Part shown: positions 18,076-27,364 of the stretch, in pieces
Numbering within the stretch: the first letter of the stretch is position 1
Layout of the letters: every line of letters starts with the position of its first letter
Assembly: GCF_030818415.1 (NCBI RefSeq)
Contig: NZ_JAUTAE010000001.1
Coordinates: 994,501-1,058,500, forward strand
Length of the DNA stretch: 64,000 bases
DNA from: Sphingomonas sp. SORGH_AS_0950
GTDB taxonomy: Bacteria > Pseudomonadota > Alphaproteobacteria > Sphingomonadales > Sphingomonadaceae
Direction: 5' to 3'
Notes under the pieces: model-generated
Database searches by the model: none
The model's input: only the letters and a program-made list of their open reading frames with translations
Told to the model about the DNA's origin: nothing
Translations under genes and position numbers: made by a program

Positions 18076-19620
18076 TCAGATCGTCGGCAATCCCCGCTCC
18101 ACGATCTTGCGGATCAGGTCGCGATGGCGCGGCAAACCCGCCAGCAATCGCCCGGTCTGCACGTCATTCTCCCGCCGCGCCCGCTCGGCGATCACGGTTT
18201 CGGCGTGGAGGCTGCCCGGCGCGATCTCGGTCCGCTGGCCCATGCCGTACAGGACATATTGATAGCTGGCCGAGGGGAAGACCTCCTCCACCCGGTCGAA
18301 CTCGTCATGCATCCACGGCGTCTGGTATCGCCATAGCGCCATCAACTCCTGCAACCGGTCGGGCATCGTCTCGGCCCGGCGATTGTCGCGCCAGAAATCG
18401 CTGTCGGTCCGCTGGGTCAGCGCATAATGCAGCTTCAGGAAATCGACGATCCGGCCCCAGCGATACAGGGTCGTGTCGTTGAACCGCCTGGCGACCGTGT
18501 CCATTACCTCGCGACAGGCAGGCATCTGCTCGGCGATCAGCTTGGCGGACAGCTCGATCAGGACGATCGCCGAAGCCTCCAGCGGTTCGAGGAACCCCGC
18601 CGCCAGCCCGACGGCGACGCAGTTGCGCTCCCAGAAGCGCGTCCGGTGGCCCGCGCGGATCTTCAACTCGCGGACGGGCAGGTCGCGCCCCGCCTCGCCC
18701 AGATAGGCGCGCAGTTCGCGTTCGGCGGCATCGCGGTCGATATGGCTGCTCGAAAAGACATGGCCCACCCCGCGCCGGGTCGGCAGGCCGATATCCCATA
18801 TCCACCCCGCCGACTGCGCGGTCGAGATGGTGTGCGAGGCGATCGGCGCCTCGGGATCGTCATAGGGCACCTGGATGGCCAGCGCCGTGTCGCAGAACAA
18901 CACGTCGTTCAGCGGCTGGAACGCCACCCCCATCGCCTCGCCCAGCAACAGCGAGCGGAAGCCGGTGCAGTCCACGAACAGGTCGCCCGCCACTTCGCCC
19001 GCCTGCGCCGTGCGGACCGCGCGGATGTCGCCATTTTCGGCCAACAGCACCTCCTCGACATCGGCAAGGACATGCCGGACGCCCAGCGTCTCGCAGCAAT
19101 GGCGGCGCAGGAAATCGGCAAATTTGCCCGCGTCGAGATGATAGGCATAATTGGCCAGCGCGTCATATTCGGGCGTCGCGATGGTCTTGGGTGCCAGCCC
19201 CGCGTCGCAGATGCGCCCCTGCGGCGTGACCGCGTCGCAGAAGCTCCCCTCGCTTTCGCCCGCCAGCCAGTGCGAGGCCAGGTTCACCTGCGCAAAGCCC
19301 TGCGGCAGCATCAGCGGGTGGTAATAGCCGTCATCCGCCGCGCCGGTGGTCCAGCGGTTGAAGCGCGCGCCCTGCTTGAACGAGGCATCGCACTGGCGGA
19401 AGAATTCGGTTTCGGACACGCCCATTCGCTTCAGCGTGGTGCGCAGCGTCGGCCAGGTCCCCTCGCCCACCCCGATGATCGGGACATTGGGGGATTCGAC
19501 CAGCGTGACGGTAAAGCCATGCGGCCGCCGCCCCTGATGCCGGGCGGCGATCACGCCCGCGGTCAGCCAGCCGGCGGTGCCGCCGCCGACGATCACGATA
19601 TTCTGGACGGGTTGAACCAT
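18076..19620 (-). CDS. Flavin-dependent tryptophan-halogenase family protein
   Basis: A 514-residue PrnA-like enzyme. It has the FAD dinucleotide motif IVIVGGGTAGWLTA at residues 8-21, the catalytic lysine Lys82 in DASFKQGARF, the halogenase hallmark GWIWDIGL at 272-279 and a conserved EPLEAS stretch at 345-350. These residues argue for real flavin chemistry, but the natural substrate of TonB-receptor-linked family members is not known to me. No signal peptide, so cytoplasmic. It is 69 bp downstream of a TonB receptor on the same strand, probably one operon. The ATG at 19620 puts the FAD motif at the N-terminus as usual; 19671 would add 17 residues. Confidence 0.9.
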   Translation of the reverse strand: MVQPVQNIVIVGGGTAGWLTAGVIAARHQGRRPHGFTVTLVESPNVPIIGVGEGTWPTLRTTLKRMGVSETEFFRQCDASFKQGARFNRWTTGAADDGYYHPLMLPQGFAQVNLASHWLAGESEGSFCDAVTPQGRICDAGLAPKTIATPEYDALANYAYHLDAGKFADFLRRHCCETLGVRHVLADVEEVLLAENGDIRAVRTAQAGEVAGDLFVDCTGFRSLLLGEAMGVAFQPLNDVLFCDTALAIQVPYDDPEAPIASHTISTAQSAGWIWDIGLPTRRGVGHVFSSSHIDRDAAERELRAYLGEAGRDLPVRELKIRAGHRTRFWERNCVAVGLAAGFLEPLEASAIVLIELSAKLIAEQMPACREVMDTVARRFNDTTLYRWGRIVDFLKLHYALTQRTDSDFWRDNRRAETMPDRLQELMALWRYQTPWMHDEFDRVEEVFPSASYQYVLYGMGQRTEIAPGSLHAETVIAERARRENDVQTGRLLAGLPRHRDLIRKIVERGLPTI

Positions 19621-19689
19621 GGTGTCAGAAGGTCCGATTGGACGCGGGGATGTCAAGCCGAAGCCCGGCATCCCCGCCCCTGGCCATCG

Positions 19690-22600
19690 TCAGAAACGAT
19701 AGCGCGCGCCGACCGTGAAGCGGCGGCCATAGTCGAACACGTCGAGCAGCTGGTTCTTGAACCGGCCATGCGTGCTCTGCTTGTTGTTGTTCAGGTTCAG
19801 GATCTCGCCGAAGATCGAGAAGTTCTTCGACACGTCATAGCTGCTGGTCAGATCGACCTGGAAGCTCTGGTTCACGAAGGTCGGCTCGGCACCATAGGAG
19901 CCGGTATTCTGGTTCTGGCTGAACGCCAGCAGATACTCGTCGCGCCAGTTGAGCGCGGTGCGGAACTGGAAGCCATTCTTGTCATAGAAGCCGACGAAGT
20001 TGGCCGAGTTCGCAAGCCCCGTCACCGCAAAGCCGCTCTGCGAGACGTCCTTGGCGTTGTACGGCTTGTTGGTGTCGACCAGCGTGGCATTGGCCTGGAA
20101 GCCGAAGCCGCTGTCGCCGAACACCTGCTGCCAGGCGATTTCGACGCCGCGCACGGTGGCATCCGGGCCGTTGATCGACTGCGAGATCGAGAAGACGGCA
20201 GGCTGGCCGGTGGTCGGGTCGACCACGCCGTTCACCGTCTGGCGGGTCACGCCGTTGACGATGAAGTTGCTGACATTCTTCAGGAAGAAGTCGACCGACA
20301 GGTACGAGTTGCGCTGATAATACCACTCGGCGGCCAGATCGTAATTGTCCGCCAGATAGGGTTTCAGCTGCGGATTGCCGCCGCTGCCCGACAGCGCGCC
20401 GACACGCTGGCCGTTGCCGATGCTGAGCACCGGGCTGAGCAGCGTCAGGCCCGGACGGGTCAGCGTACGCGACGCGTCGAAGCGCAGCTGCAGCTTGTCG
20501 GTCACCTCCAGACGCAGGTCGAGGGTCGGCAGCATGTAGGAATAATTGTTGCGACCGACGACCGGCTGGGTCTGGGTGAAGTCGATCGACAACAAGGTCG
20601 GGTCGGCGGCGCTGCGCGTGATGGTGGTCGGCTGACGACCCTGCCCGGCCGAGCTGAGATGCGTATTCTCGTTACGCAGGCCCACCGCGATGTGCAGCGG
20701 CATGCTGGCGACCTGCGCCTCGATCTGCGCGCTGAAGAACAGCGACCAGGTCTTTTCCTGGATGGTGCGGACCGAGTTGGGATCGATCGCCTGATCGAAT
20801 GCGCCGGTAAAGCCGTTGACCCCGCCGCCATAGTTGAAGCCGGGCACCGTCTGCGCCTGCGGGTTGCCCAGGCTGGTCAGATAATTCTGATAGGCCTGCG
20901 GGCTGTAGATCAGGACCGACGGCGGCAGGCCGCCCTGAAAACCGGGGATGAAGTTGTTGAGGCTGATCGAGCCCTGATACAGGTTCGACGGCAGCGGCGC
21001 GATGCCCGAGGTGCGGCCCGAGGGCGAACCGTAACCCGCATAGGCCTGCCAGTAATTGTTGGTGAAGGTGCTGGCATTCTGCTGGTAGAATTTGTCGTCG
21101 ACATACTGACCGCCGGCCTTCAGCGTCAGATTGTCTTCCTTCCAGGTGGCGACGGCGCGGAATTGCTTCAGCTCGTCGGTGTTCTTCTGGGTCTGGAGCA
21201 CGGTGACGTGCGAGCCGATCAGCGACGGGTCCGCCCAGCGCGCGCCGTCGCCGGCGGGGCCGAAATTGCTGATCGTCGGGAACGCCTTGTTGCTGTCACC
21301 CGTGATGTTGAAGCCCAGATTGGTGCCCAGATTGCCGCCGTAACCGATATCGCCGTTGCTGCTGCCCACGACGCCGCCGGGGTTCAGCCAGCTCTTGGCA
21401 TAGGCACCGTCCGCCTCGACGGTCAGCTTCGGGCTGACGTCCCATTTGACGTTCAGGCCGGTCTGGTTGGTCTGAAGCACCTGCTTGTTGATCGCGGAGG
21501 TGAAGTCGGTCGGGGTGCCGGTCTGGGTGAAGCTGATCGCCGTACCATTGGCGTCCTGCTTCACGTTGCGCAGGTCGCCCTGGTTGAACCACACGCCGAA
21601 GCCGAACACGTCGGTCGTGATCGTCTGGCGCGAATAATTGTTGTCGAGGGTCAGCATCACGTCTTCGGACGGATGCCATTGCAGCGCGACGCGACCGTCG
21701 ACGCGCTCGTCCTTGGTCCGCTGCTGCTCGGCGCCATATTGCTGCGGGAACCAGCCGGTCAGCGTGCGCTGGTCGGACGCCGCCGCCGTGCCGTTGGTGG
21801 TCGGCGCGCAGCTGGTCGCGGTGCTGCCCGACAGCTGGCAGGGCGCGAAATTGCCGCCCGGCCAGCCCGACACGAAAACCCGGTTGGTATCGGTGTCGCG
21901 GCGGGTGTAGATGAAGCTGGACAGGATGCCGATCGTGTCGTCGGCAAAGGTGTCGCTGACCAGCGCGCCCAGCGTCGGGGTAACATGACCCGAACGGTCC
22001 TGGAGCGAGCCCGAGGCGCTGACCGCCGCGCGGAAGCCGGGATGGTCGAACGGCTTGGGGAACTGGATATCGACGGTCGCGCCGATCGAGCTGGAGGCCA
22101 GCGACACGTCGGGCGTCTTCAGAACGCTGATCCCGCCGATAAAGTCCGAGCCGACGGTGCTGAAGTCGATCTGGCGGCCGCCTGCGGCGGTCGAGATGCG
22201 ACGGCCGTCATAGAGGGTGGTGTTGAAGTCGCCGCCAAAGCCGCGAACCGTGATGCCGGTCGGCTCGCCGCGCGAACCGTTGCGCTGGATCGAGACGCCG
22301 GGAAGTCGCTGGAGCGACGCCGCGACGTTGGAGTCGGGGAATTTGCCGATATCCTCGGCGGAGATGGCGTCGACCACGCCGGTCGCGGTGCGCTTGATGT
22401 CGAGGTTGCGCTGGAGCGAGCTGCGCAGGCCGGTGACGATGATCTCGGCGGAGCTCGCCTCGCCGGAGGGCGACGGAGCATTGTCCTGTTCGCTGGGCGC
22501 GGTCGCCTGATCCTGCGGCGTGCCGGCCTGCTGCGCGCTGGTGGCGTTGGCCTGAACGGGCGTATCGGGACGGACGGTACCCGGCGCGGCGGTCTGCGCA

Positions 22601-22707
22601 TAGGCGGTGCCGGGCGTGAGAAGCGCTAACGCCATCAACGGCGAGACGCCGCCCATCAGTGCACGGCGTGAAACCAGTGCGGCAACAGAAACAGTGCGAG
22701 ACACCAT
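19690..22707 (-). CDS. TonB-dependent receptor, Xanthomonas/Caulobacter oligosaccharide type
   Basis: A 1005-residue outer-membrane transporter. A signal peptide (LALLTPGTAYAQ) and a low-complexity Gln/Ala/Pro linker precede the plug, which opens EIIVTGLRSSLQRNLDIKR and continues AEDIGKFPDSNVAASLQRLPGVSI, the signature of this subfamily. The barrel ends with ...GARYRF, a proper C-terminal aromatic residue. It likely imports xylo-oligosaccharides. The halogenase lies directly downstream; SapC and cupin genes diverge upstream. GGAGAGG precedes the ATG. A CG-centred operator overlaps its promoter. Confidence 0.95.
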   Translation of the reverse strand: MVSRTVSVAALVSRRALMGGVSPLMALALLTPGTAYAQTAAPGTVRPDTPVQANATSAQQAGTPQDQATAPSEQDNAPSPSGEASSAEIIVTGLRSSLQRNLDIKRTATGVVDAISAEDIGKFPDSNVAASLQRLPGVSIQRNGSRGEPTGITVRGFGGDFNTTLYDGRRISTAAGGRQIDFSTVGSDFIGGISVLKTPDVSLASSSIGATVDIQFPKPFDHPGFRAAVSASGSLQDRSGHVTPTLGALVSDTFADDTIGILSSFIYTRRDTDTNRVFVSGWPGGNFAPCQLSGSTATSCAPTTNGTAAASDQRTLTGWFPQQYGAEQQRTKDERVDGRVALQWHPSEDVMLTLDNNYSRQTITTDVFGFGVWFNQGDLRNVKQDANGTAISFTQTGTPTDFTSAINKQVLQTNQTGLNVKWDVSPKLTVEADGAYAKSWLNPGGVVGSSNGDIGYGGNLGTNLGFNITGDSNKAFPTISNFGPAGDGARWADPSLIGSHVTVLQTQKNTDELKQFRAVATWKEDNLTLKAGGQYVDDKFYQQNASTFTNNYWQAYAGYGSPSGRTSGIAPLPSNLYQGSISLNNFIPGFQGGLPPSVLIYSPQAYQNYLTSLGNPQAQTVPGFNYGGGVNGFTGAFDQAIDPNSVRTIQEKTWSLFFSAQIEAQVASMPLHIAVGLRNENTHLSSAGQGRQPTTITRSAADPTLLSIDFTQTQPVVGRNNYSYMLPTLDLRLEVTDKLQLRFDASRTLTRPGLTLLSPVLSIGNGQRVGALSGSGGNPQLKPYLADNYDLAAEWYYQRNSYLSVDFFLKNVSNFIVNGVTRQTVNGVVDPTTGQPAVFSISQSINGPDATVRGVEIAWQQVFGDSGFGFQANATLVDTNKPYNAKDVSQSGFAVTGLANSANFVGFYDKNGFQFRTALNWRDEYLLAFSQNQNTGSYGAEPTFVNQSFQVDLTSSYDVSKNFSIFGEILNLNNNKQSTHGRFKNQLLDVFDYGRRFTVGARYRF

Positions 22708-22781
22708 TTTCCCCTCTCCTTCAATCTTTTATCACCGGGGCCGCCAGCGTTATGCCGCCATACCGCCCTTTCGATACGCTT

Positions 22782-22810
22782 ATGCTACTCTTATGATAGC
22801 GCTATAACAA
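22782..22810 (-). promoter_or_regulatory. Predicted promoter of the TonB receptor-halogenase operon
   Basis: On the minus strand TTGTTA (22805-22810) and TAGCAT (22782-22787) are 17 bp apart. The operator at 22794-22807 fills the spacer, a layout that suits repression. Confidence 0.45.
22794..22807. promoter_or_regulatory. Candidate LacI-family operator 3 (TonB receptor / SapC)
   Basis: TGATAGCGCTATAA has a perfect 10-bp core (ATAGCGCTAT) centred on CG and more outer pairing. It shares 11 consecutive bases (GATAGCGCTAT) with the site before the GH43-xylB-xylA operon. It lies between the divergent receptor and SapC genes, so it may control both. Confidence 0.6.
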
Positions 22811-22954
22811 GCCATTTGTCAGAGCGACGGGGTCGCGTTATGCCCACCCTTGACGAAGACCTTGGGAACCGAACACAAACCGGGCTTCGACGCCGCTGTC
22901 GGCCAGCCGGACGACGCGGGGCGAGAGGATGCGACGCGAAAGGATTTGCCCGTC

Positions 22955-23647
22955 ATGGCCGATATGGAATTGCTCGACAGCGCACGGCATGCCGCGCTCC
23001 GCGTCTCCGCCGCACCCGACCGAAACCGCCATTTCGTGCAGTTGGTGGCCGATGAGTTCCTGCCCGCCGCGCTCCATTATCCGATCCTGTTCGCCCGTCA
23101 TCCGGAAACCGGCGACCTGTATCCCGGCGCGTTGATGGGGCTGGTGCCGGAGGAAAATCTCTGCCTGGGCGCGAACGGAACGCTGGCCGGATACCGCGCC
23201 GCCGACTTGGAAAGACAGGGTTTCTACGTCTCCGGCGAGAATATCGCGATCGATCCCGGCCATGCCGCGCTCGGCCAGGGCGAAGGGGACCCGATCTTCG
23301 AAAAGGACGGCGACGCCGCCCCGGCATTGCAGCGGATCCAGGCCGCCCTGCGACGGCTGCACCGGGGGCTGCCCGAGACCGAGGCCTTTGTCGGCCGCCT
23401 GCTGGCGCACAAGCTGATCGAGCCGATCGACCTCAGCTTCCGCTTCGACAATGGCGAGAGCCTGCGGCTCGACGCGCTCTATACGATCAGCCTCGATGCG
23501 CTGCACGCACACCTGCCCGACGAGGCCGCATTGGCGCTGTTCCGGTCGGGCGACCTGCAACTCATCTATGCGCAGACCGCATCAGTCCGACATATCCCGT
23601 TCCTCGCGCGGCGGCGCAACGACCGGCTGAGCGGGCTGGCGGCATGA
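22955..23647 (+). CDS. SapC family protein
   Basis: A 230-residue protein recognised by the SapC-type opening LLDSARHAALRVSAAP, then NRHFVQLVADEFLPAALHYPI and the middle section PGALMGLVPEENL. No signal peptide or membrane segment is seen. The molecular role of this family beside TonB receptors is not established. The ATG at 22955 is chosen because AAAGGA is 9 bases upstream; a start at 22850 would add 35 residues unlike the family. It overlaps the cupin gene by ATGA and diverges from the receptor. Confidence 0.85.
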   Translation: MADMELLDSARHAALRVSAAPDRNRHFVQLVADEFLPAALHYPILFARHPETGDLYPGALMGLVPEENLCLGANGTLAGYRAADLERQGFYVSGENIAIDPGHAALGQGEGDPIFEKDGDAAPALQRIQAALRRLHRGLPETEAFVGRLLAHKLIEPIDLSFRFDNGESLRLDALYTISLDALHAHLPDEAALALFRSGDLQLIYAQTASVRHIPFLARRRNDRLSGLAA

Positions 23648-24645
23648 CCGACGCGGCGGTCGAGATTGATCGCGCCGCGCTCGACGGATATGACGCGTTT
23701 CGACGCCTGGTCGCCGAACCCTGTCGCCCCGCGATCATTCGGGGCGCGGCCGATGGCTGGCCGTTGCGGCAGGCGGCCAGCGCGGCGACGCTGGCCGGAT
23801 ATCTGGCGGGCTTCGATGCCGGACGGCAGGTGGAGGCCTTTATCGGCCCGCGCGCCATCGCCGGGCGCTACAGCTATAGCGACGACCTGACCGGCTTCAA
23901 TTTCCGCCGCGAGACGATGACGCTGCGCGCCGCGATCGAACGGCTGACGAGCGGGGTCGAGACGGAGGAGAGCCTCTATATCGGATCGGTGCCGACCGAG
24001 GCGGTCCTGCCCGGACTGGCGCAGGCCAATGCCCTGCCCTTCGCGCCGCCGGGCGTGTCGCCGCTGATCTGGATCGGCGATGCGTCGACCGTGCCCTGTC
24101 ATTACGACATGATGGACAATATCGCCTGCGTCGTGGCGGGGCGGCGGCGGTTCACCCTCTATCCGCCCGATGCGATCGGCGACCTCTATGTCGGGCCGAT
24201 CGACCATACCATGGCTGGCCAGCCGATCGCGCTGGCCGTCGAGGCACAGAGCGGCGATCCGCGCTATCCCCGGTTCGAGCAGGCCCGGCACCGCGCGATC
24301 ATGGTCGAGCTGGAGGCGGGCGATGCGCTCTACATGCCCAAGCTGTGGTGGCACCGGGTCGAGGCGACGGGGACGCTCAACATCCTGGTCAATTACTGGT
24401 GGGACGCGTTTCCGGTCAGCCCCGACCAGCCCTTCGCCGCGCTGCTCCTCGCCATGACCGCCATCGCCGCACGGCCCGAAGCGGAGCGCGCAGCGTGGCG
24501 TGCGTGGTTCGATCATTACGCGTTCCGCCGCGACGGCCATCCGCTGGCGCACCTGCCCGAGGAACGACGCGGCGTGCTGGGCGCGGCCCCGGAAAATACC
24601 GGGATGCTGCGCGCCCATGCGATGCGGATGCTGCGCGGGGGCTGA
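23644..24645 (+). CDS. Cupin-like (JmjC/cupin_8) domain protein, putative Fe(II)/2-oxoglutarate oxygenase
   Basis: A 333-residue protein. The start (RPAIIRGAADGWPL) and the core LIWIGDASTVPCHYDMMDN are typical of the cupin_8/JmjC family. The likely iron ligands are His153 and Asp155 (HYD) and His237 (WWHRVEA), so it could be an active hydroxylase. The substrate is unknown. Coupled to SapC by ATGA. With the nearby flavin halogenase it gives this locus two potential oxidative tailoring enzymes. Confidence 0.85.
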   Translation: MTDAAVEIDRAALDGYDAFRRLVAEPCRPAIIRGAADGWPLRQAASAATLAGYLAGFDAGRQVEAFIGPRAIAGRYSYSDDLTGFNFRRETMTLRAAIERLTSGVETEESLYIGSVPTEAVLPGLAQANALPFAPPGVSPLIWIGDASTVPCHYDMMDNIACVVAGRRRFTLYPPDAIGDLYVGPIDHTMAGQPIALAVEAQSGDPRYPRFEQARHRAIMVELEAGDALYMPKLWWHRVEATGTLNILVNYWWDAFPVSPDQPFAALLLAMTAIAARPEAERAAWRAWFDHYAFRRDGHPLAHLPEERRGVLGAAPENTGMLRAHAMRMLRGG

Positions 24646-24658
24646 GAGGGCGTTCGGG

Positions 24659-24761
24659 CGGCACCGGCCCGCTCCCCCACCCGACCTCCCATCAAGGATA
24701 CTCTGTGGGAGGTCGGGTGGGGGAGCGGGCCGGTGCCGTAAAACGTGCCTAGGCACGTTTT
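24659..24761. repeat. Composite hairpin repeat, copy 1
   Basis: Perfect 33-base arms (24659-24691 and 24706-24738) flank a 14-base loop TCAAGGATACTCTG. A separate perfect 22-bp palindrome (24740-24761, core CGTGCCTAGGCACG) follows directly. The same composite, reverse-complemented, is at 37394-37499. It lies between the convergent cupin and GH115 genes and may end transcription. Confidence 0.9.
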
Positions 24762-24779
24762 CAGACAACCTCTCAGCCG

Positions 24780-27245
24780 TCAGGGCAGGACTTCGATCCC
24801 CTCGAACACCACCTCGGGATCGACCAGCCACAGGGTCACGCGATGCCGCCCCGCCGCGACGCCCGGCAGGGTCGTCTTCGCGACCCGCCGGTTCTCGATC
24901 ACCGAACGGTCCCAGGTGGCGGGCGTCTCTCCGGCCATCAGGTTCAGGATGACGGGCGTGCCGTCATCGACCGACATCGCGATCCGGTGCCGCCCGCCGC
25001 CGCGCACGTCCAGCCCCGGCGCCGCGACGATCGCGAGCTTGAGCGGCCCGGCGCGCTCGGTGGCCAGGTCATAGACGAGGTGCGGGCTCGCCCCGCCCGG
25101 CCGCTCGATGGTCGGCGCGGTGGTCGGCGTGGCGATCATCGCGGCTCCTTCGGCGGTGAAGTTCGCGACACGCTGCCACCGGATGCCGCCGCCATCGACC
25201 GCCCGGCCCTGGTCGGCTGCGATCCGCTGTACGGCACGGGGCGGCGCGGGTGGCAGGGGGAGCGGCGCGGCGACGGTGGCGAGCGCGGGCATCGCGTCGC
25301 TGTCGGGCTGTTGCCAGCCGGTATAGCCGATATGAGTCTGCGCCATCATCGCGGGCCATTTGCCGCCCGCCGTCTCCACCTCGTAACGGCGGCGGATCGC
25401 GGCGTCGCGCGCGAAGAAGCTCCGCGCGGCGGCCGCCATCTTCTCCGCCGTCGCCGCATCGCCCGCACTGGCCGCGGCGTGGTTGGCGGCGACCGCCTGA
25501 TACAGCCGATGCAGGTTCGTCATCGCCTCGATCCGGTGCAGCACCAGTTCGTAATAGGCGTCGCGCCGATCGGCGGGGATCCGCGTCTCGAGCTTGCGGG
25601 CGGCCGTGTCGAGCGCGTTCCACTCGGCCAGCACCCGCGCCCATTCGCCGTCCCGATAGTCATAGCTGGTGGCGTCGATCAGCTCGGGCTTGCGACGGCT
25701 GGCGAGCTGGCCATAGCGGCGGATCAGTTCGCCGATCTGCGGCCCCTGCGCGGCCCCGAACTGCTGCGTCGCCCAGCGCACCGGATAGGCCTGCATCTCC
25801 GACAGGTCCATGCGGTCGGGATTCCACGCCATGTCCAGGAAGAAGCTGGTCGGATATTCCATCGGCTTCAGGTCGCCGACATTGACGATCCACAGCCGGT
25901 CCGCGCCATATTGGTGCGCCATCGTCATCTGCTGCCACACACGCGGGATCGCGTTGGTGTCCAGCCACTTATAGTTGCGCGGGCCGCCGACATAATCGAA
26001 GTGATAATAGACGCCCGATCCGCCAACACGCGTCTCGCCAATCGGAGGCAGGCGGCGGATATTACCCCAATTGTCGTCGGCGAACAGCAAGGTCACGTCG
26101 TCGGGAACGCGCATCCCCTTGTCGTAATAATCCTGCACCTCCTTGTAGAGCGCCCAGACCTGCGGCGTCTGCGCGGCCGGGCGTCCGGTCACATCGGCGA
26201 TGATCCTGCGCTGGTCGGTGACGATCCGTTCGAGCAGCTCGGTCGCGGTCCCCTCGGTCATCGGTTCGTCGCCGTCGCCGCGCATGCCGATCGTCACCGG
26301 GTCCTCGGCCCGGCCGCGCCGCTCTATCCCGAAGCGCCAGAATTTGCGGAGTTCGTCGGCATTCTTCGTATAGTCCCACGCGCCGCCGCCCTGCCGCTTC
26401 CACTCGATCTGCGCGCGCTGCATCGGTTCATGGTGCGAGGTGCCCAGCAGCACCCCCATCTCCTGCGCCAGCGGCGCGGTCGCGGGATCGTCCTGCCACA
26501 GCGACTTGCCCCACATGGCTGGCCACAGGAAATTCGCCTTGGAGCGGAGCAGCAGGTTGAACACCCGCTCATAGGCCCGGTGGTTGATCCCCCCGAAGCT
26601 CTTGCGCGCCCAGCCGCCGAATGCGGGTTCCTCGTCGTTGATGAAGATGCCGCGATATTTGACAACCGGATGATCGGCGACGCGTCCCGCCGTCAAATAG
26701 AGCGTCGGATGGCGCTGCGCCGGAACGTCGGCCCACCAGGTCCAGGGGCTGACCCCGGCCTTCGCACTGATGTCGTACAGGCCATAGATGGTGCCGCGCC
26801 GATCCGCCCCCACGATCACCAGCGCCCGCGCGACACCCGGCATGGGGTTGTCGACCACCTGCTCGACATAGCCCTCCCATTGCCCGGCGAGACCGGAGAC
26901 ATCGATCTTGCCCGCCTTGACCAGCGCGTCCACGACCGCGCTATGCCCCAGCGTCCCGGCAATGACGGTCGCCCCGCCCGCCGCATCCCCCGCCAGCCGG
27001 ACGTCCCCGCCGCCCACCGCCTTCAGGTCGGCGACCAGATCGGTGGCGGCGCGGCGGACGCCGGGTTCGTCCCCCGGATCGACGACCACCGTCGCCACCC
27101 GCCCCGGTGCCAGCAGCGACAGGGCGCCCGCCACGCTCCGCTCGCAGGCGACGACCGGTGCCGCACAGGTCGGACGGGTGGCGGCCGCAGCAGCGGCGCC
27201 GGGGATCAGCGCGACGAGCGCGGCGGACAATAACAGGGGGTTCAT
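24780..27245 (-). CDS. GH115 xylan alpha-1,2-glucuronidase
   Basis: An 821-residue secreted enzyme (signal LVALIPGAAAAA). It matches GH115 throughout: GTIYGLYDISAKAGVSPWTWWADVP, then HPVVKYRGIFINDEEPAFGGWA, a RVFNLLLRSKANFLWPAMW block and GTSHHEPM. The C-terminal part (from about 650) is a beta-rich accessory domain. The family removes (4-O-methyl)glucuronic acid from internal xylose units of glucuronoxylan. It is transcribed alone and diverges from a GDSL esterase. Confidence 0.95.
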   Translation of the reverse strand: MNPLLLSAALVALIPGAAAAAATRPTCAAPVVACERSVAGALSLLAPGRVATVVVDPGDEPGVRRAATDLVADLKAVGGGDVRLAGDAAGGATVIAGTLGHSAVVDALVKAGKIDVSGLAGQWEGYVEQVVDNPMPGVARALVIVGADRRGTIYGLYDISAKAGVSPWTWWADVPAQRHPTLYLTAGRVADHPVVKYRGIFINDEEPAFGGWARKSFGGINHRAYERVFNLLLRSKANFLWPAMWGKSLWQDDPATAPLAQEMGVLLGTSHHEPMQRAQIEWKRQGGGAWDYTKNADELRKFWRFGIERRGRAEDPVTIGMRGDGDEPMTEGTATELLERIVTDQRRIIADVTGRPAAQTPQVWALYKEVQDYYDKGMRVPDDVTLLFADDNWGNIRRLPPIGETRVGGSGVYYHFDYVGGPRNYKWLDTNAIPRVWQQMTMAHQYGADRLWIVNVGDLKPMEYPTSFFLDMAWNPDRMDLSEMQAYPVRWATQQFGAAQGPQIGELIRRYGQLASRRKPELIDATSYDYRDGEWARVLAEWNALDTAARKLETRIPADRRDAYYELVLHRIEAMTNLHRLYQAVAANHAAASAGDAATAEKMAAAARSFFARDAAIRRRYEVETAGGKWPAMMAQTHIGYTGWQQPDSDAMPALATVAAPLPLPPAPPRAVQRIAADQGRAVDGGGIRWQRVANFTAEGAAMIATPTTAPTIERPGGASPHLVYDLATERAGPLKLAIVAAPGLDVRGGGRHRIAMSVDDGTPVILNLMAGETPATWDRSVIENRRVAKTTLPGVAAGRHRVTLWLVDPEVVFEGIEVLP

Positions 27246-27306
27246 CGTCTCTCCGGTCTCCCCGTCGTGCAGGACGACCGGGACTATTTTCGTTTGTCTC
27301 GCTTAC

Positions 27307-27320
27307 TGTTATCGCTCACA
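27307..27320. promoter_or_regulatory. Candidate LacI-family operator 4 (GH115 / GDSL esterase)
   Basis: TGTTATCGCTCACA is an imperfect CG-centred palindrome (5 of 7 pairs) in the 119-bp divergent promoter region. It fits the loose pattern TGnTAnCGnTAnCA of the other three sites less well, so it is the weakest of the set. Confidence 0.35.
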
Positions 27321-27364
27321 AACCGCAGGCCGCAAGCGTGGATGCGACAAAGAGAGGATCGGGC

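Noticed and set aside
18427..22629. 1400-codon open frame on the plus strand opposite the halogenase and TonB receptor
   Set aside because: Rich in Arg, Gln and His with no family resemblance; it is the GC-driven antisense shadow of two well-supported genes.
27307..27320. Similarity of this site to the E. coli lac operator as a sign of vector sequence
   Set aside because: The match is short, lacks one base and sits in a natural divergent promoter with no other vector sequence.
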